A DNA stretch of 64,000 bases from Paulownia fortunei (GCA_019321725.1 CM033108.1:9008060-9072059), one strand, 5' to 3'. Shown: positions 24,455 through 37,655, counted from the stretch's first letter. Notes: generated from the sequence alone by a model not told the origin. Program-made: numbers and translations.

Positions 24455-24471
24455 CCTCGGCTCTCATACCA
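24455..24471 (-). other. Primer-binding site of unit 1 copia element
   Basis: Minus strand reads TGGTATGAGAGCCGAGG, close to the tRNA-Met complementary TGGTATCAGAGC used by most plant copia elements. It abuts the LTR that starts at 24473, fixing the element on the minus strand. Confidence 0.7.
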
Positions 24472-24472
24472 T

Positions 24473-25795
24473 TGTTTCCTACTAGCAGTCTTGGGAAACA
24501 TATAGGCAGCGGAATTTAAAAATTTTCAATAACGTAAATAAACATTACATCATATATAATAAAAACGAATATTGGAACCCTTTCGCAATTACTCAGTTGT
24601 GCATTTCTTGATACTTAGTATAGGGAAGTGCAACAATCCAAATTGTTCACAATGAGTGCAACGATCCAAATTGTTCTCTCAATGAACAATTCCCAAGTTT
24701 GATCCAAACCCCTCATCATGAAAAGATTTGCTTAGAGTCCTAAGTGTGATCCCTATAAGCGTATCACACCTTAGATGCCCACTTGAAGTCATTCATATGC
24801 TAGTAGGATCTCGACTCGATAATTCTAACCTAAGAATAGGTTTTCATGGTTTGGAACAAGAACAATAAACGTTTTAGGAGTTTGTTTTGGTTCTATATTC
24901 AACACATGAAATTAAGAATCAAAACAATATAGAGCAGGGAAGAAGGTGGCAGTTTTTGGAGAAGGAAAGAAGCCATTTTTTGATTGCATGAAGAAAACAA
25001 TTTTCTTCATCAAGAGGGAGGGTTGGAGCACGAAATTTTCAGCCAAGAATGCTGCAAACAACGTCCCAGAAGGTAGAAAAATCATCCCCTAATTTTTGGC
25101 TTAAGAGGATATAAATATCTCCTCCAATTTATGGAGTCATTTCCTTATCCAACTTTCTTGTGTTCATACCTAATATTCACACATGGTAAGTATTTTTGTC
25201 ATACAAGAATACTTATTCCATATTTAACTCTCCTTGTGTTCACACTGTGTGTTCACACAAGCTAAGTCTCCTTATCATATAAGGATACTTCATCTCTACA
25301 AGATATATAAGTGTTCCAAAATAAGTAAAAGATTTCAACCTTAACTTAATTAGAAGTTAAATCTCTATTTAATTCTTAATAGGCTTCCTATAAACCCACA
25401 CCTATTGGACCTACACCCAATTAATTAGTTAAGTCCAATTAATTGATCCAATCAATTAAATTAATTCATTTTATGAATTAAGTAAGCCCATTACAATTAA
25501 CTGATCTGATCAATTAATTATTTGTTCCAACATGGGTACCTAGTCTAATTAGGTCAACTAATTAATTTAATTAATTCAAGTAATTGAATTAATTAGGCTC
25601 CATTTAATTAATCATATTAATTAAATAAATCCAAATATTTTTAGACAAGAAATGGACTTGTTCAAGTTTAGACTTACAACTCTTGTGAATTAAATGAAAA
25701 ATTAATTATTTCAATTAATTAATCCTCTTGGAATTAACCCATTAATTCCAAAAACTTAGAAGTCATGGAAACACCTAGCAATGCATCATGACTCC
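24473..25795 (-). mobile_element. 5' LTR of unit 1 copia element, truncated in the middle
   Basis: Aligns with the first 1.3 kb of the LTR copies at 27874, 47882 and 54649. It runs into the hAT-like element at 25796 and does not resume, because a recombination joint follows. Confidence 0.65.
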
Positions 25796-25866
25796 TAGGG
25801 GTGGGCATTGAGTCGGGTAGCGTGATTTTCTACCCGACACCAACCCCATATACTCGGGTACCCAAC
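25796..25866 (+). mobile_element. 5' end fragment of the hAT-like element
   Basis: TAGGGGTGGGCATTGAGTCG and the following CTACCCGACACC...TACCC match the start of the complete copy at 29217. The match stops near 25866, where the sequence switches to that found at about 9200 (TTAGCCTTAAGAATGAC). Confidence 0.65.
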
Positions 25867-27868
25867 ACTTAGCCTTAAGAATGACAATGTTCTAGAAAAT
25901 ATAGACCTGATTGCTGCAACACTAAGTGGCAACACTATAAAAGCTTGGTTGAGTATTAAGAACTTTCTTGCTAAATACCTTATAGTCGCATATGCCATTT
26001 TACATAAATTGGCTATTAGTAATTGGACTCCATCAACTAACACCACTGTCATGGTACAAGATCAGGCTATTTTTATATATAGTATTGGCATAAGGAGACC
26101 TTATGGTATTAGCAACAACTAATCTTTTGGCATTGTAACTAAACAGACTAGGACAAAAAGCTCTTATAGCATTATTCCATTCCATTCTCTCACTTATAAT
26201 TTACTAACCTCTCAGGTTGTTGAGAAGAAACTAACTAAGGATTTGGAGGAACTCAATGGTCTTCTGTGGATATCACCAAAGTTGGTAGAAAATGCTTATT
26301 TCAATTAATTGCCTGGATCTGACAAGGGTAAGGAACATGTTTAGGATATTGTTGCCAATGTTGCACCAAGTATTGCAACATCCCCTGCCTATCTCGCTCA
26401 TCTAGAACCTGAATTGGTAAAAATTTGTGAGCAAATCCAAATATGGACTAGAAAAAAAGGAAAAAATTGTATAAAACTGCTCAAACTGAGGGACTTTCTT
26501 TGCATCCTTTTGGTCAAAAGGGGGAGAAATAGTGCCCATGGGGAGTCGGAGCAGGATGCTAAATCTAGAATGAGACAGAACAAAAGGACAATAGAGATGA
26601 AGATGAAGATGAACATGATGATTAATCTGAAGAAGAAACCAAGAAAACATATGAAGAGGATGAGAATGAGATAGATGGAGACAATGATGAATGATCTAAT
26701 GCTCATAACTATTTTTATGGTTTTAATGGATCTTTTTTATTTTTGTGTTGTTTGGTTGATTCATGCAAGGAAAGTAATACCGGTTTGACTTAATTATTTT
26801 GATGTGATCAAAAGTATTGCAATATTGATGTTGCAATATGTTGGTACTTGTGATAATTTGAATTATTAAAACCTGTTGTTACCTTAGGGGGAGCACAATG
26901 GTGTTTTGACCAAAAATGCCAAATGGAGAAAATGTTAATGTCTAAATGTTGGCATTTATAGGACTTATAAATTTGCACTATAGACAGGTGTTACACGAGG
27001 TGTTGCAACAATAGCATTACATGATTTAATTAGTTAATTATTTAAATTAATTATATTTAATCTATGCAAGTGTTCATAATTGAAGGATACTCGAGATACT
27101 TATCTTAAGTATCTATAAAATCAGATTGAAGAAAAACATGTTGAATGAGAAGATATGTTTGATTTAGTTTGATAAGGAAAGAGAATATCTTGGAGGATCT
27201 TCAAGATAAGGCAACAAATCAATATAATGATCTGCATGTTTCCATAATTCAAGTATATTCGAGATATTTATCTTAAAGTATGTTATAAAATCAAATTGAA
27301 GAAAAATGTGTGAATGAGAGGATAAGCTTGATTTGGTTTAATAAGTGTAGGATCATCAAGATAAGGCAATAACTTAAGATAATGATCTATTCTTGATATG
27401 CAGCAATCAACACTCGGTTTGAGGGGATTCTGGCTGGAATTAAACGTGTTGCATAGTAAAAGTCTTTAGCCTGAAAAAATGATGTGGATGAAAAGTATTG
27501 TGCAACCAGTGATTCAAGATTGAGGCGAGTCGACTAATATATATTCTTCGGACAATAAAGTGCAAGTCTTTGGGAGTTGACTGCATCAACCATATGAAGG
27601 AGTTCAAAGCTGGAGAGAGTCTAGTAGTGCTGATTAAAGTCGAGGGGAGTATGAAAAAAAACTAATTTGTGGAATGCAAAGAATGGTCTTCAATTTAGGT
27701 GAGACTCTTTAATTGATTTAATTTCATATATTACATTTTGAAAAATTAATATTAATTAGTAGATTATTTTTTTTCTAAGTGTGGCCTCGATCTTATAGGA
27801 TACTTTTATATCTGAAGTATGCTAAAATTCCTTGTGTCTATTTCACATTTTCCCTGCGTGTTCAACTT
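25867..27868 (+). repeat. Second copy, within unit 1, of the transposon-protein and LTR-like segment
   Basis: Aligns with 9200-11166 and 45779-47876. It includes the frame at 25870-26060 (IKAWLSIKNFLAKYL...LAISNWTPSTNTT), the purine-rich AAAAGGGGGAGAAAT near 26516-26530, the acidic tail region, the LTR-like start TGTTAATGTC at 26933 and the imperfect 168-bp tandem pair. Many stops and indels show it is not coding. Confidence 0.65.
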
Positions 27869-27873
27869 GATGT

Positions 27874-30800
27874 TGTTGGAATCGTGCGGTCTCGAAAAAC
27901 ATATACGTAGCGAAATTTAAAATTTTTGAATAACATAAATAAACATTATATCATATGTAATAAAAATGAATCCATAACTCTTTCGTGATTACTTAGTTGT
28001 GTGTTTCTTGATACCTAATATAGGGAGATTTTACAAACCTTTACTTGATTTGTTTCCAATTGAAGACGATAAGTGCAACGATCCATATCATTCTATCCAC
28101 GAACAATTCCCAAATTTGATCCAAACCCCTAATCATGGAAAGATTCACTTAGTCCCAAGTGTGACCCCTCTAAGTGTATGCACACCTCGGATGCCCACTC
28201 AAAGTTGTTTCTATGCTAGTAGGATCTCGACTAGATAATTCTAACCTCAGAATAAGTTTTTATGGGTTGGAACAAGAAGAACAAGTCTTTTCGGTGATTG
28301 TTTTGATTCTATATTCACATGAAACTAAGAATCAAAACAATATAGAGTAGAGAAGAAGGTGACGATTTTTGGAGAAGAAAGAAGCCATTTTTTACTTGCA
28401 TGAAGAAAATAATTTTCTTCATCAAGATGGAGGGTTGGAGCACGAATTTTTCAGCCAAGAATACTACAGAAAACATCCAAGAAGGTGTAGAAATTGTCCC
28501 CTAATTTTCGGCCTAAGAGGATATAAATATACCCTCTATATTCCATATTTATGGAATCATTTCCTTATCCAATTTTCTTGTGTTCACACCTAGTGTTCAC
28601 ATATGGTAAGTCTTCTTGTCATACAAGAATATTTATTCTTTATTTAACTCTCTTTGTGTTCACACTTAGTGTTCACACAAGGTAAGTCTTCTTATCATAT
28701 AAGGGTACTTCGTCCCTACAAAATAAGTCTTTCAAAGCAAGTAAAAGACTTTAACCTTAACTTAATTATGAGTTAAATCTCTATTTAATTCCTAGTGGGC
28801 TTTCTACAAGCCCACACTTAATGAACCTATACCCAATTAATTAGTTAAGTCCAATTAATTGATTCAATCAATTCAATTAATTTATTTTATGAATTAAGTA
28901 GGCCAATTATAATTAATTAATCTAATCAATTAATTATTTATTCCAACATGGGCTACCTAGTCCAATTAAGTCAATTAATTAGGCTCAATTTAATTAATCA
29001 CATTAATTAAATGAATCCAAATATTTTTAGGCAAGAAATGGACTTGTCCGAGTTTGTATGTGGCCCGTTAGATTCACTCTAAGCTAGTCATGGCTCAGAA
29101 CTCTTGTGAATTAATTGAATAATTAATTATTTCAATTAATTAATTCTCTTATAATTAACTCATTAATTTCAAAACCCACAAGTCATGGGAAACACCTAGC
29201 AGTGCATCATGACTCCTAGGGGTGGGCATCGAGTCGAGTATTGTGGGTTCGGGTATTTCGGGTCGGGTAGTATAAACTGCTACCCGACACCAACCTAATA
29301 TACTTGGGTACCCGATATGTCGGGATTTTTTCTTAAAAAAAATTATGCACAGTTTATTTCTCCCGATTCTCCATTTTCTTCTTTCTTTTACTCATTTCTC
29401 TTTATTCTTCCCATTTTTCCTCATCTTTTTCTTATACTTTTTCTCTTTTTTTTTTCTTCTTCCCTTTTTCTCCTACCTTTGCCCGTGTCTTCTCATTTCT
29501 TTTTCTCCTTTCTTCTTTCTTTTCTTTTTTCTATTTCTTCTCCCCTTCCCAAATCTCCTCCCGCTCTTCTTCATCTTTTTTGTCTTTCTTTTTCTTATAT
29601 TTTTTGTCTTTCTTCTTCCCCATTTATCCTCCCTCTTCTAGTCTTCTTCTTCTTTTGTTTTTCTTTTTTCTTTTTTGCGTTCCACACTCCACCTCTTATC
29701 CTCTTTTTTCATTTTTTTTTCTTCCAGATTTTCTCCTCCCATCTTCTTAGTCTTCTTTCTTTTTCTTATACTCTTTTTAATTATTTTTTTCTGGATTCCT
29801 CCTCTACATTTTCTTATTTCTTTTTTTCCTTTTTCTTCATATATTCTCCTATTCAACCAGAAAAGAATTTGAAGGCTTGGGATTAAGAGTTGAGGGGTTG
29901 TGCTGATGATGGTCTGTGTAAGAATTTGGGTTAATTTTTTTTAAATTTATTTTGGTTACTCGATCGGGTAATTCAGTTAGAAAATTTCTACTCAATAACC
30001 AATCTGAAAATATGCAATTAGGTTGAATTAGTTTTTAAAAACCCAACTCGATCAGGTCGGGATTCAAAAACCCGATACCGAATGTCCACCTCTAATGATT
30101 CTTAGCCTTAGGTGAAGGTGCGAACATATTCCAATTATTAATACAATGCAAGTACGGTCCTTTCATCATCTATCCTCGATTGAGCCTAGGGCATGGATTA
30201 TTAATTGAAACCCTAATAATTCAAAAACTATGTATCAATTCCTAGTAGCTTAACTTAATGGTGAAAAATTAGAAAACTCCACATCTAATTTCCATCCAAC
30301 CTTGGCCAAGGATTTTAGGGTCAAGTACAGTGAAACACATAGGAGATTCATCTATTCATCTAGATAGGTGATGAATTCTTTGTTGGCCATTCATTAACTT
30401 CAATACATAAAGATGTTACACCCAACGTAAACCCCTTGTGATTTTCATGCAATCAGAATATACATCAAATTACAACATATCATGTACAAGGTTCCTATGG
30501 TGCCTCAATTCCAATGACTAATTTTTGTACTATCATAACGAGAAATTTTTTATTTAACAATAGAATATTTCCAATAGAGAATTTACAAGTGGGTTGTTCA
30601 GTGTACTTGTTCCCAAACAAGCACTCGCATACATGCACTAGTATTACCACACCAATGCCTATGGAATGAGGCATCCTTCTTTCGAGTCTGCATCATATGC
30701 ACAAGTCTCCGTACGATCAATGATGTCCTATCTCATTAATTATTGACTTGAAATATTTTAAGACCACGACCTTAGATACACATTCCACAATCGTCATCAT

Positions 30801-30967
30801 ATGCGCAACCTCACCCCTATAGCTATGTATGATCTACAAACTTTATCTAATTTTTATGATGAATTTAAGGTGAAGATTACCATTTTAATAATATTAATAT
30901 GAATAAAATGGATTCACAAGAATATAAGGACGACCAGATAATTGGCTCATTAGGCACTATTCTAACA
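27874..30967 (-). mobile_element. Solo LTR of the long-LTR copia family, carrying a hAT-like insertion
   Basis: Ends are TGTTGGAATCG and TCTAACA, flanked by perfect GATGT duplications (27869-27873 and 30968-30972). Without the 878-bp nested element and its 8-bp duplication the LTR is about 2.2 kb. No internal copia sequence is present, so it arose by recombination between two LTRs. Confidence 0.75.
29217..30094. mobile_element. hAT-like non-autonomous DNA transposon with CT-rich core (878 bp)
   Basis: Terminal inverted repeats: TAGGGGTGGGCATCG at the left and, read from the right end, TAGAGGTGGACATTCGG. It is flanked by an 8-bp duplication ATGACTCC (29209-29216) and ATGATTCT (30095-30102), as expected of hAT elements; the unoccupied site is seen at about 12530. 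The core (about 29345-29850) is almost pure pyrimidine on the plus strand. Open frames there (Ser/Phe/Leu-rich) are composition artefacts, and no transposase is encoded. Confidence 0.65.
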
Positions 30968-32370
30968 GATGTTACAACTTTATTAACAACTCTAATCAAA
31001 TTAATATTACAACACTTCATACAACACTAAGGATTTAAGTTGAATTTTAAAAAAATTAGGCAACAATTACTTTAACTTTAGGAGCTAGGATTTTTTCACT
31101 ATTTACTTTAACTTATTTGACTATGGAGAGGACTGGTGGTATATCCTTTATAATGGCTCAAACTTGAATTCGAGCTAGAATAACTATCATACGATAATCT
31201 CATAGGGGACCTATAGGTGTTATGAGTGTGCTAAAAGAAAGTTTAGGAAGACATGTTGAGTTCGAATTAAAATCATAGCACCTTTAAGAAAATTTAGAAA
31301 GACATGTTGAGTTAAAATTAAAATTAAAATTAAGAAAAAAATGACCTAGAAAAAAAAGAAGAGAAATTCTGTCTGAACTCAATACGATGGGGTCATGTTA
31401 GAATAAATCACTGAAGTAGTGTTTTTATTATCGGATCATTGATCAAACCAATCTTACTATCTGTCAGATTGATTTAATCGTCGATCCAACCATTATAATA
31501 AAAGTTAATTATATTTTTAATTATATTATATAAAATGGTAATGTAATATATTAATTATTATATAATCTATTTAAAGATTAAAAAAATAACCAACTAAAAA
31601 ATATCTGACATAACACAAAATTTAAATTGCATACATATAATAAAATACCAAGTTTAAGCCTTTAATTTAAATAAAAAATGAAAAAATAGAAAAAATTAAT
31701 TTGATCGATTTGATGAATTTTAATTAATTTTTAATTAATTAAATTGCAATAATTGAATCCACTATCAATTCACCATCAAATCAATTAAATCAAAAAATCT
31801 AATTCAATCCGATTTGGAGAACATGTCATTGAAGCCTACAAATGTCACTCTAATCTCTCAATTATTTACTAAGGGAAAGTCAAAATGCTAAATAGCAAGT
31901 GTGTGGAGTTTGCCGTATTAAACCTTTATAGGGAGTGTAAAAGAACTACCACCATCTGACAATTGCAGTGTATTAGACGACTAAAATCAAGAAAAGCCAA
32001 TTTAAGCTCCGACTAAGCTTTAAATGCTTTTAACAGTTGGGAAGTAATGATGGAATTAACCTTGCATCCAATTTTTCCCTTGAGATGCAATTATCTAAAC
32101 ATGTTTAAATTTGCATTTTTTATATGGTCAAAACCTAACCCATTTCAGGTCGGATTTGTCCCGAAAACTCTACCCAGAATTAGCTGATAGGATGTGATTT
32201 TTGATTACCTTTGGTGGAAGCTAATTGGTACAACAGACTTTCTATCTTTACTTGTTGGTACTTTCTATCTTTATTTATTGATAATGACCTCTTTAATTTA
32301 TTGGTACTTTGAGCCTTAGTTGTTGACAACTACCTCTTTAATTTCTGAGTAATGGAGGGTTTGACTTAGG
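30968..32370. other. Right flank of the copia insertion, unit 1; ends at the duplication breakpoint
   Basis: Starts with the second GATGT and aligns with 57705-59116 of unit 2. AT-rich, with no gene recognised; unit 1 lacks about 130 bp present in unit 2 near 57800-57930. Similarity stops after TTTGACTTAGG (32361-32370). Confidence 0.55.
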
Positions 32371-33500
32371 ACCAAGTTGACAGAAGCTAACGGTGGTAGA
32401 AAAGTGAATTCAAATTAAGTAGGTTCAGTGCGGATCTCTAGAATAGATATACTAGGAATATTTTCCTTCATCTCTTCTAAAAGAACCTTACTCTTGGATT
32501 CAAGTTCTTCTATATACCTATCCTCTAAGAAGGTTACATTTGTACTCATAAATACCTTCTTGTCCTTAGAACTATAGAACTAATATCCTTTTGTTCCCTT
32601 AGGATATCCTACAAAGATGCATGCCTTTGATCTTGATTCTATCTTTTCCATCATACCTTTAAGCACTTGTGCAGGACATCCTCATATCCGAATTTGTCTT
32701 AGATTGGGCTTACGCCTATTTCACAACTCCAGAGGTGTCTTAAGGACAAACTTAGAAGGAACCATGTTCAATAAGTATACCGTAGTTTGTATAGCATATC
32801 CTTAAAACGATGTAGAGAGAGTGGAGAAGCCAAGCATGCATCTGACGATATCTAACAATGTCAGGTTTCTCCTCTCTGAGACACCATTTTGTTGGGGAGT
32901 ACTTGATGTGCTGAGCTAGGATACAGTCCCATTTTCTAACAAGTATGTTCTAAAGTCGTTGGATATATACTCTCCCCCTCGATCTGATCGAAGTGTTTTA
33001 ATGCTCTTATCTAATTGCTTCTCCACTTCTTTTCTATATTTCTTAAACTTTTCAAATGCCTCAGATTTGCGAGCCATTAGGTAAACATAACTGTATCGAG
33101 AGTAATCACTAGTTAAGATGATAAAATACTCATATCCACCTCTAGCTTAGACGTTAATTGGTCCACATATGTTAGAACGAACTAATTCTAAGACTTTTTT
33201 CGCCCTAAGACCCTTAGAAGTAAAGGACCTTTTATTCATTTTACCTTTCAAATAGGACTTACAGACAGACAAGGATTCTATCTTTATATCACTTAAAGGA
33301 CCATCCCTTACTAGCCTCTGAATCCTATTTAGGTTAATATGACCAGAATCTTAAGTGCTATAAATAAGTCTCATTAGTGGGAGACAACTTGATATTCTTG
33401 TTAGATGTAGTGTGATACAAAAAGCTCTCGATAGGTTTTAATATATATAAATCATTATTCAAATGTTCCTTATAGATAAAGATTTTATTGAAGGAAATGT
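32371..33500 (-). pseudogene. Copia integrase remnant (second copia element)
   Basis: Minus strand encodes, in one long frame broken by stops, a pre-integrase piece (ESLSVCKSYLKGKM), the integrase core (GGYEYFIILTSDYSRYSYVYL, TLRSDRGGEY, TPQQNGVSERRN) and the post-core GYPKGTKGY region. The first catalytic Asp is replaced by Asn (RSNICGP), while the second Asp and the Glu are present. At least four in-frame stops are visible. It ends at the unit 1 breakpoint before any reverse transcriptase. Confidence 0.75.
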
Positions 33501-33861
33501 CAACCGCTATTGGTGAAAAATGGACAAAATATCATTGTCTAAACAATAAAGCAATATAAATCAAATTTCTAGTAATATCTGGGACATAATAACAATTTCT
33601 TAAAACCAAATATTTCTTATCTATAAAATAAAGATAAACAATTCCAATAACTCTTGCAGACACCACTGCTCCTGTGCCAACCTTGAGAGTATGTTCCCCT
33701 TCATTGAGCTCTTTGGTTACTTGGAACCCCTACAATGTATTGCAAATATGATAAGTGGCTCCATAATCTACTATCCAAGTATCAGTAGAATCAACCGCTA
33801 AGCATGACTCAATAAAGGATAACTCACTATCACCTTGCTTTTTTGAAGCTGGGTATTCCGG

Positions 33862-33903
33862 GCAGTTCCTCTTTCAATGACCCTTTTGTCCACAATAAAA
33901 GCA
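33862..33903 (-). other. Gag zinc knuckle with internal stop (second copia element)
   Basis: CX2CX4HX4C spacing: CFYCGQKGH, stop, KRNC. The stop (TGA at 33874-33876) sits where a Trp is common, so a single G-to-A change explains it. Confidence 0.75.
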
Positions 33904-34262
33904 CTTCCCCTTGGGCTTGCCATCCAACTTGGCCTTCTTCGCCTGTTGTTGTGAACCTTTCTTATTGGACTTCTTTCTCTTATTACCTTATTTGTCTTTT
34001 GGCTTGGAAGAGACTGGTCCAGTAGAAGTAATAGCAAGTGCATCACTACCTTTAGTCTTAAGAACATTTTCAACATTTTGGAGCTCTTTCATCAACTCGG
34101 TCAGGGACATGTTCAACTTGTTCATGTTATAGCTAACCTTGAACTGTTAGAACATCTCAGGAAGAGTCTCCAAAGCTATGTCAACCTATGTCTCCGATTT
34201 GATCTCAGCCCCTAAAATCTCAGTCACATTAAACTGAGCGACTAATGCAAGCATATGATCTC

Positions 34263-34637
34263 TCATTTTATGCGCATGTTCATAATAGACCTAATAGCTG
34301 TCTGGGGGGCCTGGCATCCTTGGTGCTCAAATATTTCCCAAAGGCTCTCCATGACATCACTAGCGGTTCTCAAATTCTGATGTTTCCGCTGCAACATATT
34401 TGAAATAAATCCCAAAATGTAGCAGCGGGCTATCTCTTTAGAATGGATCCACTTGTCATAAGCCATCTTCTGTTCAGCCGTAGACTCCACAGTAGGTATA
34501 GGGGGACAGGGTTCAGTTAGCACAAACTTATGCTTATCTGCAGTGAGAGTAATCATCAAATTACATTTCCAATCAATATAGTTTTTTCCAACCAGTTGAC
34601 TTTTAGTTAAAGTCATGGATAGTGAATTTCCAGACAT
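34263..34637 (-). pseudogene. Copia gag N-terminal part (second copia element)
   Basis: An open 124-codon frame from the ATG at 34637: MSGNSLSMTLTKSQLVGKNY, then a WKCNLMITL motif and KEIARCYILGF...LWEIFEHQG, typical of the copia gag (UBN2-like) family. The frame is lost after residue 124; downstream gag is shifted and its zinc knuckle contains a stop. It forms the 5' coding end of the element that continues into integrase at 32371-33500. Confidence 0.75.
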
Positions 34638-36270
34638 TTTTTTGAAATAAAAAATATTAAAATGAGCTATGCATGTAACAAATAAACTTTATATATGATG
34701 TAGGCAAAAAATGCATGAGTAGACCCAAAACTACTACTATATGGTGATTACCTAAAATCCCAAAATCTTAAATATATCTCTCTTTAGGAGAAATAAATGT
34801 AATTTATGGCTAGGTTGGGACCCTCCCACTAAATTCAATATATCTAGCATCTTATGCAATATTAATTTAGTATCGCATAATTCCGGCAATCATTGACATC
34901 ATTTGAATATTAGGAAATCCCCACGATCTCTCTGATTTAAGTATATAACCCTATATTGGTAATTTTTAAATACCTATTTAATTATGTTACCTATAGGGTA
35001 AATGTGATTAATTAACACTTAAAATTACCACATTAGACCCAATCTAGTAATCGAAACAGTGCATCCCTCCTATAGGGAGACAAAATAAATTGGCACAAGG
35101 CATACTTACTAATGGGCTAACAAGGGAGGCCATAGGCTCACTAAAATGGTCTACCCTTACTTACTTAATATTTTTAATATTTGATTTTAATTCATTAATG
35201 ATATCCTAACCAAATCATAATATTTAATTTTCTAATCTAATTAAAAATTAGAAAATAAAATAAATATTAGAAACATGCATGATAGTATAGTACTTAGAGC
35301 GGTGTATATGCAATCTATATGGCATGTTATATGAATGGAATTTAATTCACAAATTAATTAAAGTAATAAAAGCAATAATTAATAAACAAGAACAAATTTA
35401 TGGTCCATCCTAGATCTAACTAGGCCACAAGCCGGCCCAATTCTTCAATTTCTATTTGTAAGGTCCAGCCTATTCCTTGGAATCCAAATTAAAAGTCCAG
35501 CCCATGAATTGATCTTAAAACCAAAGATCTAACCCGACCACAGGAGATCCGCCCTGTTTTCTGATTTTCATTTTTTTTAAAACACAATTCAAATCGGACC
35601 CAGATTTCTCAACTACCACTGTCGGAGCATCACCACCACCATCGCCAAAACACAATAGAACCAAAGGCGAGGACAAGCAGCGAATGTGGCACCATCTCTG
35701 CCGCGTGAGCCACGACCTGAAACGCCCATTGCCATGGCTTGAATCAATAGCCAGCAACTCCCACAATGCAAAGGTGTAGCCATTGTCATCGCTACCATCC
35801 AGGTGCTTCATTGGCCGCCAATGTCAATAGTTGCAGCAATGGGCGGCGCCACTCACATGATTACCATCTCCATCGTGTGAACCATGGCTAGAAACGTGGT
35901 TTCTCTACCTTCTTCGATTAATTTTTCCTTAATTGCAACCAAGGTCCTTCGATTTTTGGAGATGATGCAGCGAGGTCATCTTCTTTTAATTGAGGGAAGT
36001 CTTCTAAGATTTAGTTTATACAACCAAAATTTTCTAATTCTATATAGCAATAAATCGAATCAAAAGGGAAATTATGGAATCCAAATGCACTCCTTTTGTT
36101 ACAAGACTCGAAAATACAATTATATCTCCAAAAATTCTAAGGCCATAAATTGTTCAAAAATTAAAACTCATTCAATCAAACAATAAAATCATATAATTCT
36201 AGCACTGCTCTACTAACACATGCATAAACAAATTAATCAATTCGAAATATGCAAAATAATATCAAAAACT
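34638..36270 (-). mobile_element. Leader region of the second copia element
   Basis: Lies between the primer-binding site and the gag ATG and is long for a copia leader (1.6 kb). About 35580-35880 is notably GC-richer than its surroundings and has overlapping open frames on the minus strand (35515-35811, 35613-35798), without a recognisable motif. A captured or inserted fragment is possible. Confidence 0.4.
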
Positions 36271-36284
36271 TGGCTCTGATACCA
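36271..36284 (-). other. Primer-binding site of the second copia element
   Basis: Minus strand reads TGGTATCAGAGCCA, an exact copia-type tRNA-Met binding site, two bases from the LTR end at 36287. Confidence 0.8.
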
Positions 36285-36286
36285 TA

Positions 36287-37655
36287 TGTTAGCCAAAAAT
36301 TGGATATCTCAATCATAAAAATTGATTTTCTATGATTCAAATGTCCCACCTTAGGTTCTTTGATCATAATTTGTATTTAGCTAAAACTGATTAATTCATT
36401 TAGAAAAGTCTTAGAAAGATTACCTCTGTAATGATTTGTATAATAATCTTTTGTCGGAATTGAATGGTGTCACACTTCAAATCTCCAAACCTTTTCTGGC
36501 ATTCTCTCAAAAACTCTAAAACTGCACTACATTTTGTTTTGTGTGTGGGCACAACGATGAAACATTGTATATAAACAAATTCAGGAATCCTAGAGAAATA
36601 TAAGAATTCAGGAATCTTATCTGATAAAATATTTTCGTATCCCAAATGTTTATGTAGTTTTAATAAATTACAACTCTTATAATTTATTCTAGTCCTTATA
36701 CCGAAGCCACTAAAGGGACCTGGTCGGGCCTAATTAGACTAAATTCCAATAAATTAATTTTGACCCAGTCAACTCATGACGGTCAAAATAATTTATTAAT
36801 CTTGTTCCATTCTACTAAAGATACGAGACTACACTCTTAATCTAATTGGAATTATTGAAGTCAATAATTAATTATATATCCTCTAATTTATCGATCTTAT
36901 GTGTCACCTCCATCAATCAACTGGAATAATTTGAATAGGGTAAATTAACCAAAACGCCATTTTTTCAATATTCATAAATGTTCAATTCTCAACTTTTATC
37001 TGACAGTCCCATGTGATCACATCACATTATTAATTCAACAATCATTGTCGAATTACTGAGTTCAGATTTTATTGTCTATTAGAAGAACTCGTGAGATTAT
37101 GATTATGCCTATTAAATAGGCGACAGTCTCCATATTGCGAATATATGTTTTCCGTTATTTCACTTTAATACCCAAAATACTGAGATATTAATCATCAATT
37201 TGATCTCACCCATTGGTGCTTCAAGGAACTTCAAGTTAGTAATCGAAGTTCATTACTCACTTAGGATTAAGGTGTCACATACGACAATCAAGTGAAATTA
37301 AATTTATGTGGTCAAATCACAATTTTAATTTCATGTGGTCCAATCCAATACATCAAAAAATTATTCTCAATTTTATTATCAAGTTAAAGATAGACTTCTG
37401 TAAAATTGAAACGCTCCTATCAAAATAAATTGTCCGCATTTATTTATCGATCATGGACAATAATTTTTTGAATTGAATTATAAATCGAATCTTTCTGTGT
37501 TTAACGATTTAAACACTCGAATTATAATATCAAAACAATCTATGCACAAATGCAAACTCAAAATGATTTATTGATAAATAAATCAAAACAAATATTTTAT
37601 TTTAAAATGTCATATTACACAATAATTTACTCGATGAACATAATACTATTCAACA
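36287..37655 (-). mobile_element. 5' LTR of the second copia element
   Basis: Starts (plus strand) TGTTAGCC next to the primer-binding site. The outer end is placed at ATTCAACA (37648-37655), which gives TGTT/AACA termini; GATGAACA ending at 37640 is an alternative. AT-rich, without coding sequence. No partner 3' LTR exists in the window because the element is truncated at 32371. Confidence 0.6.

Noticed and set aside
29317..29886. 189-aa Phe/Ser/Leu-rich open frame that looks like a membrane protein
   Set aside because: It lies in the CT-rich core of a hAT-like element. Several frames on both strands are open for compositional reasons, and the unit 2 copy differs freely.
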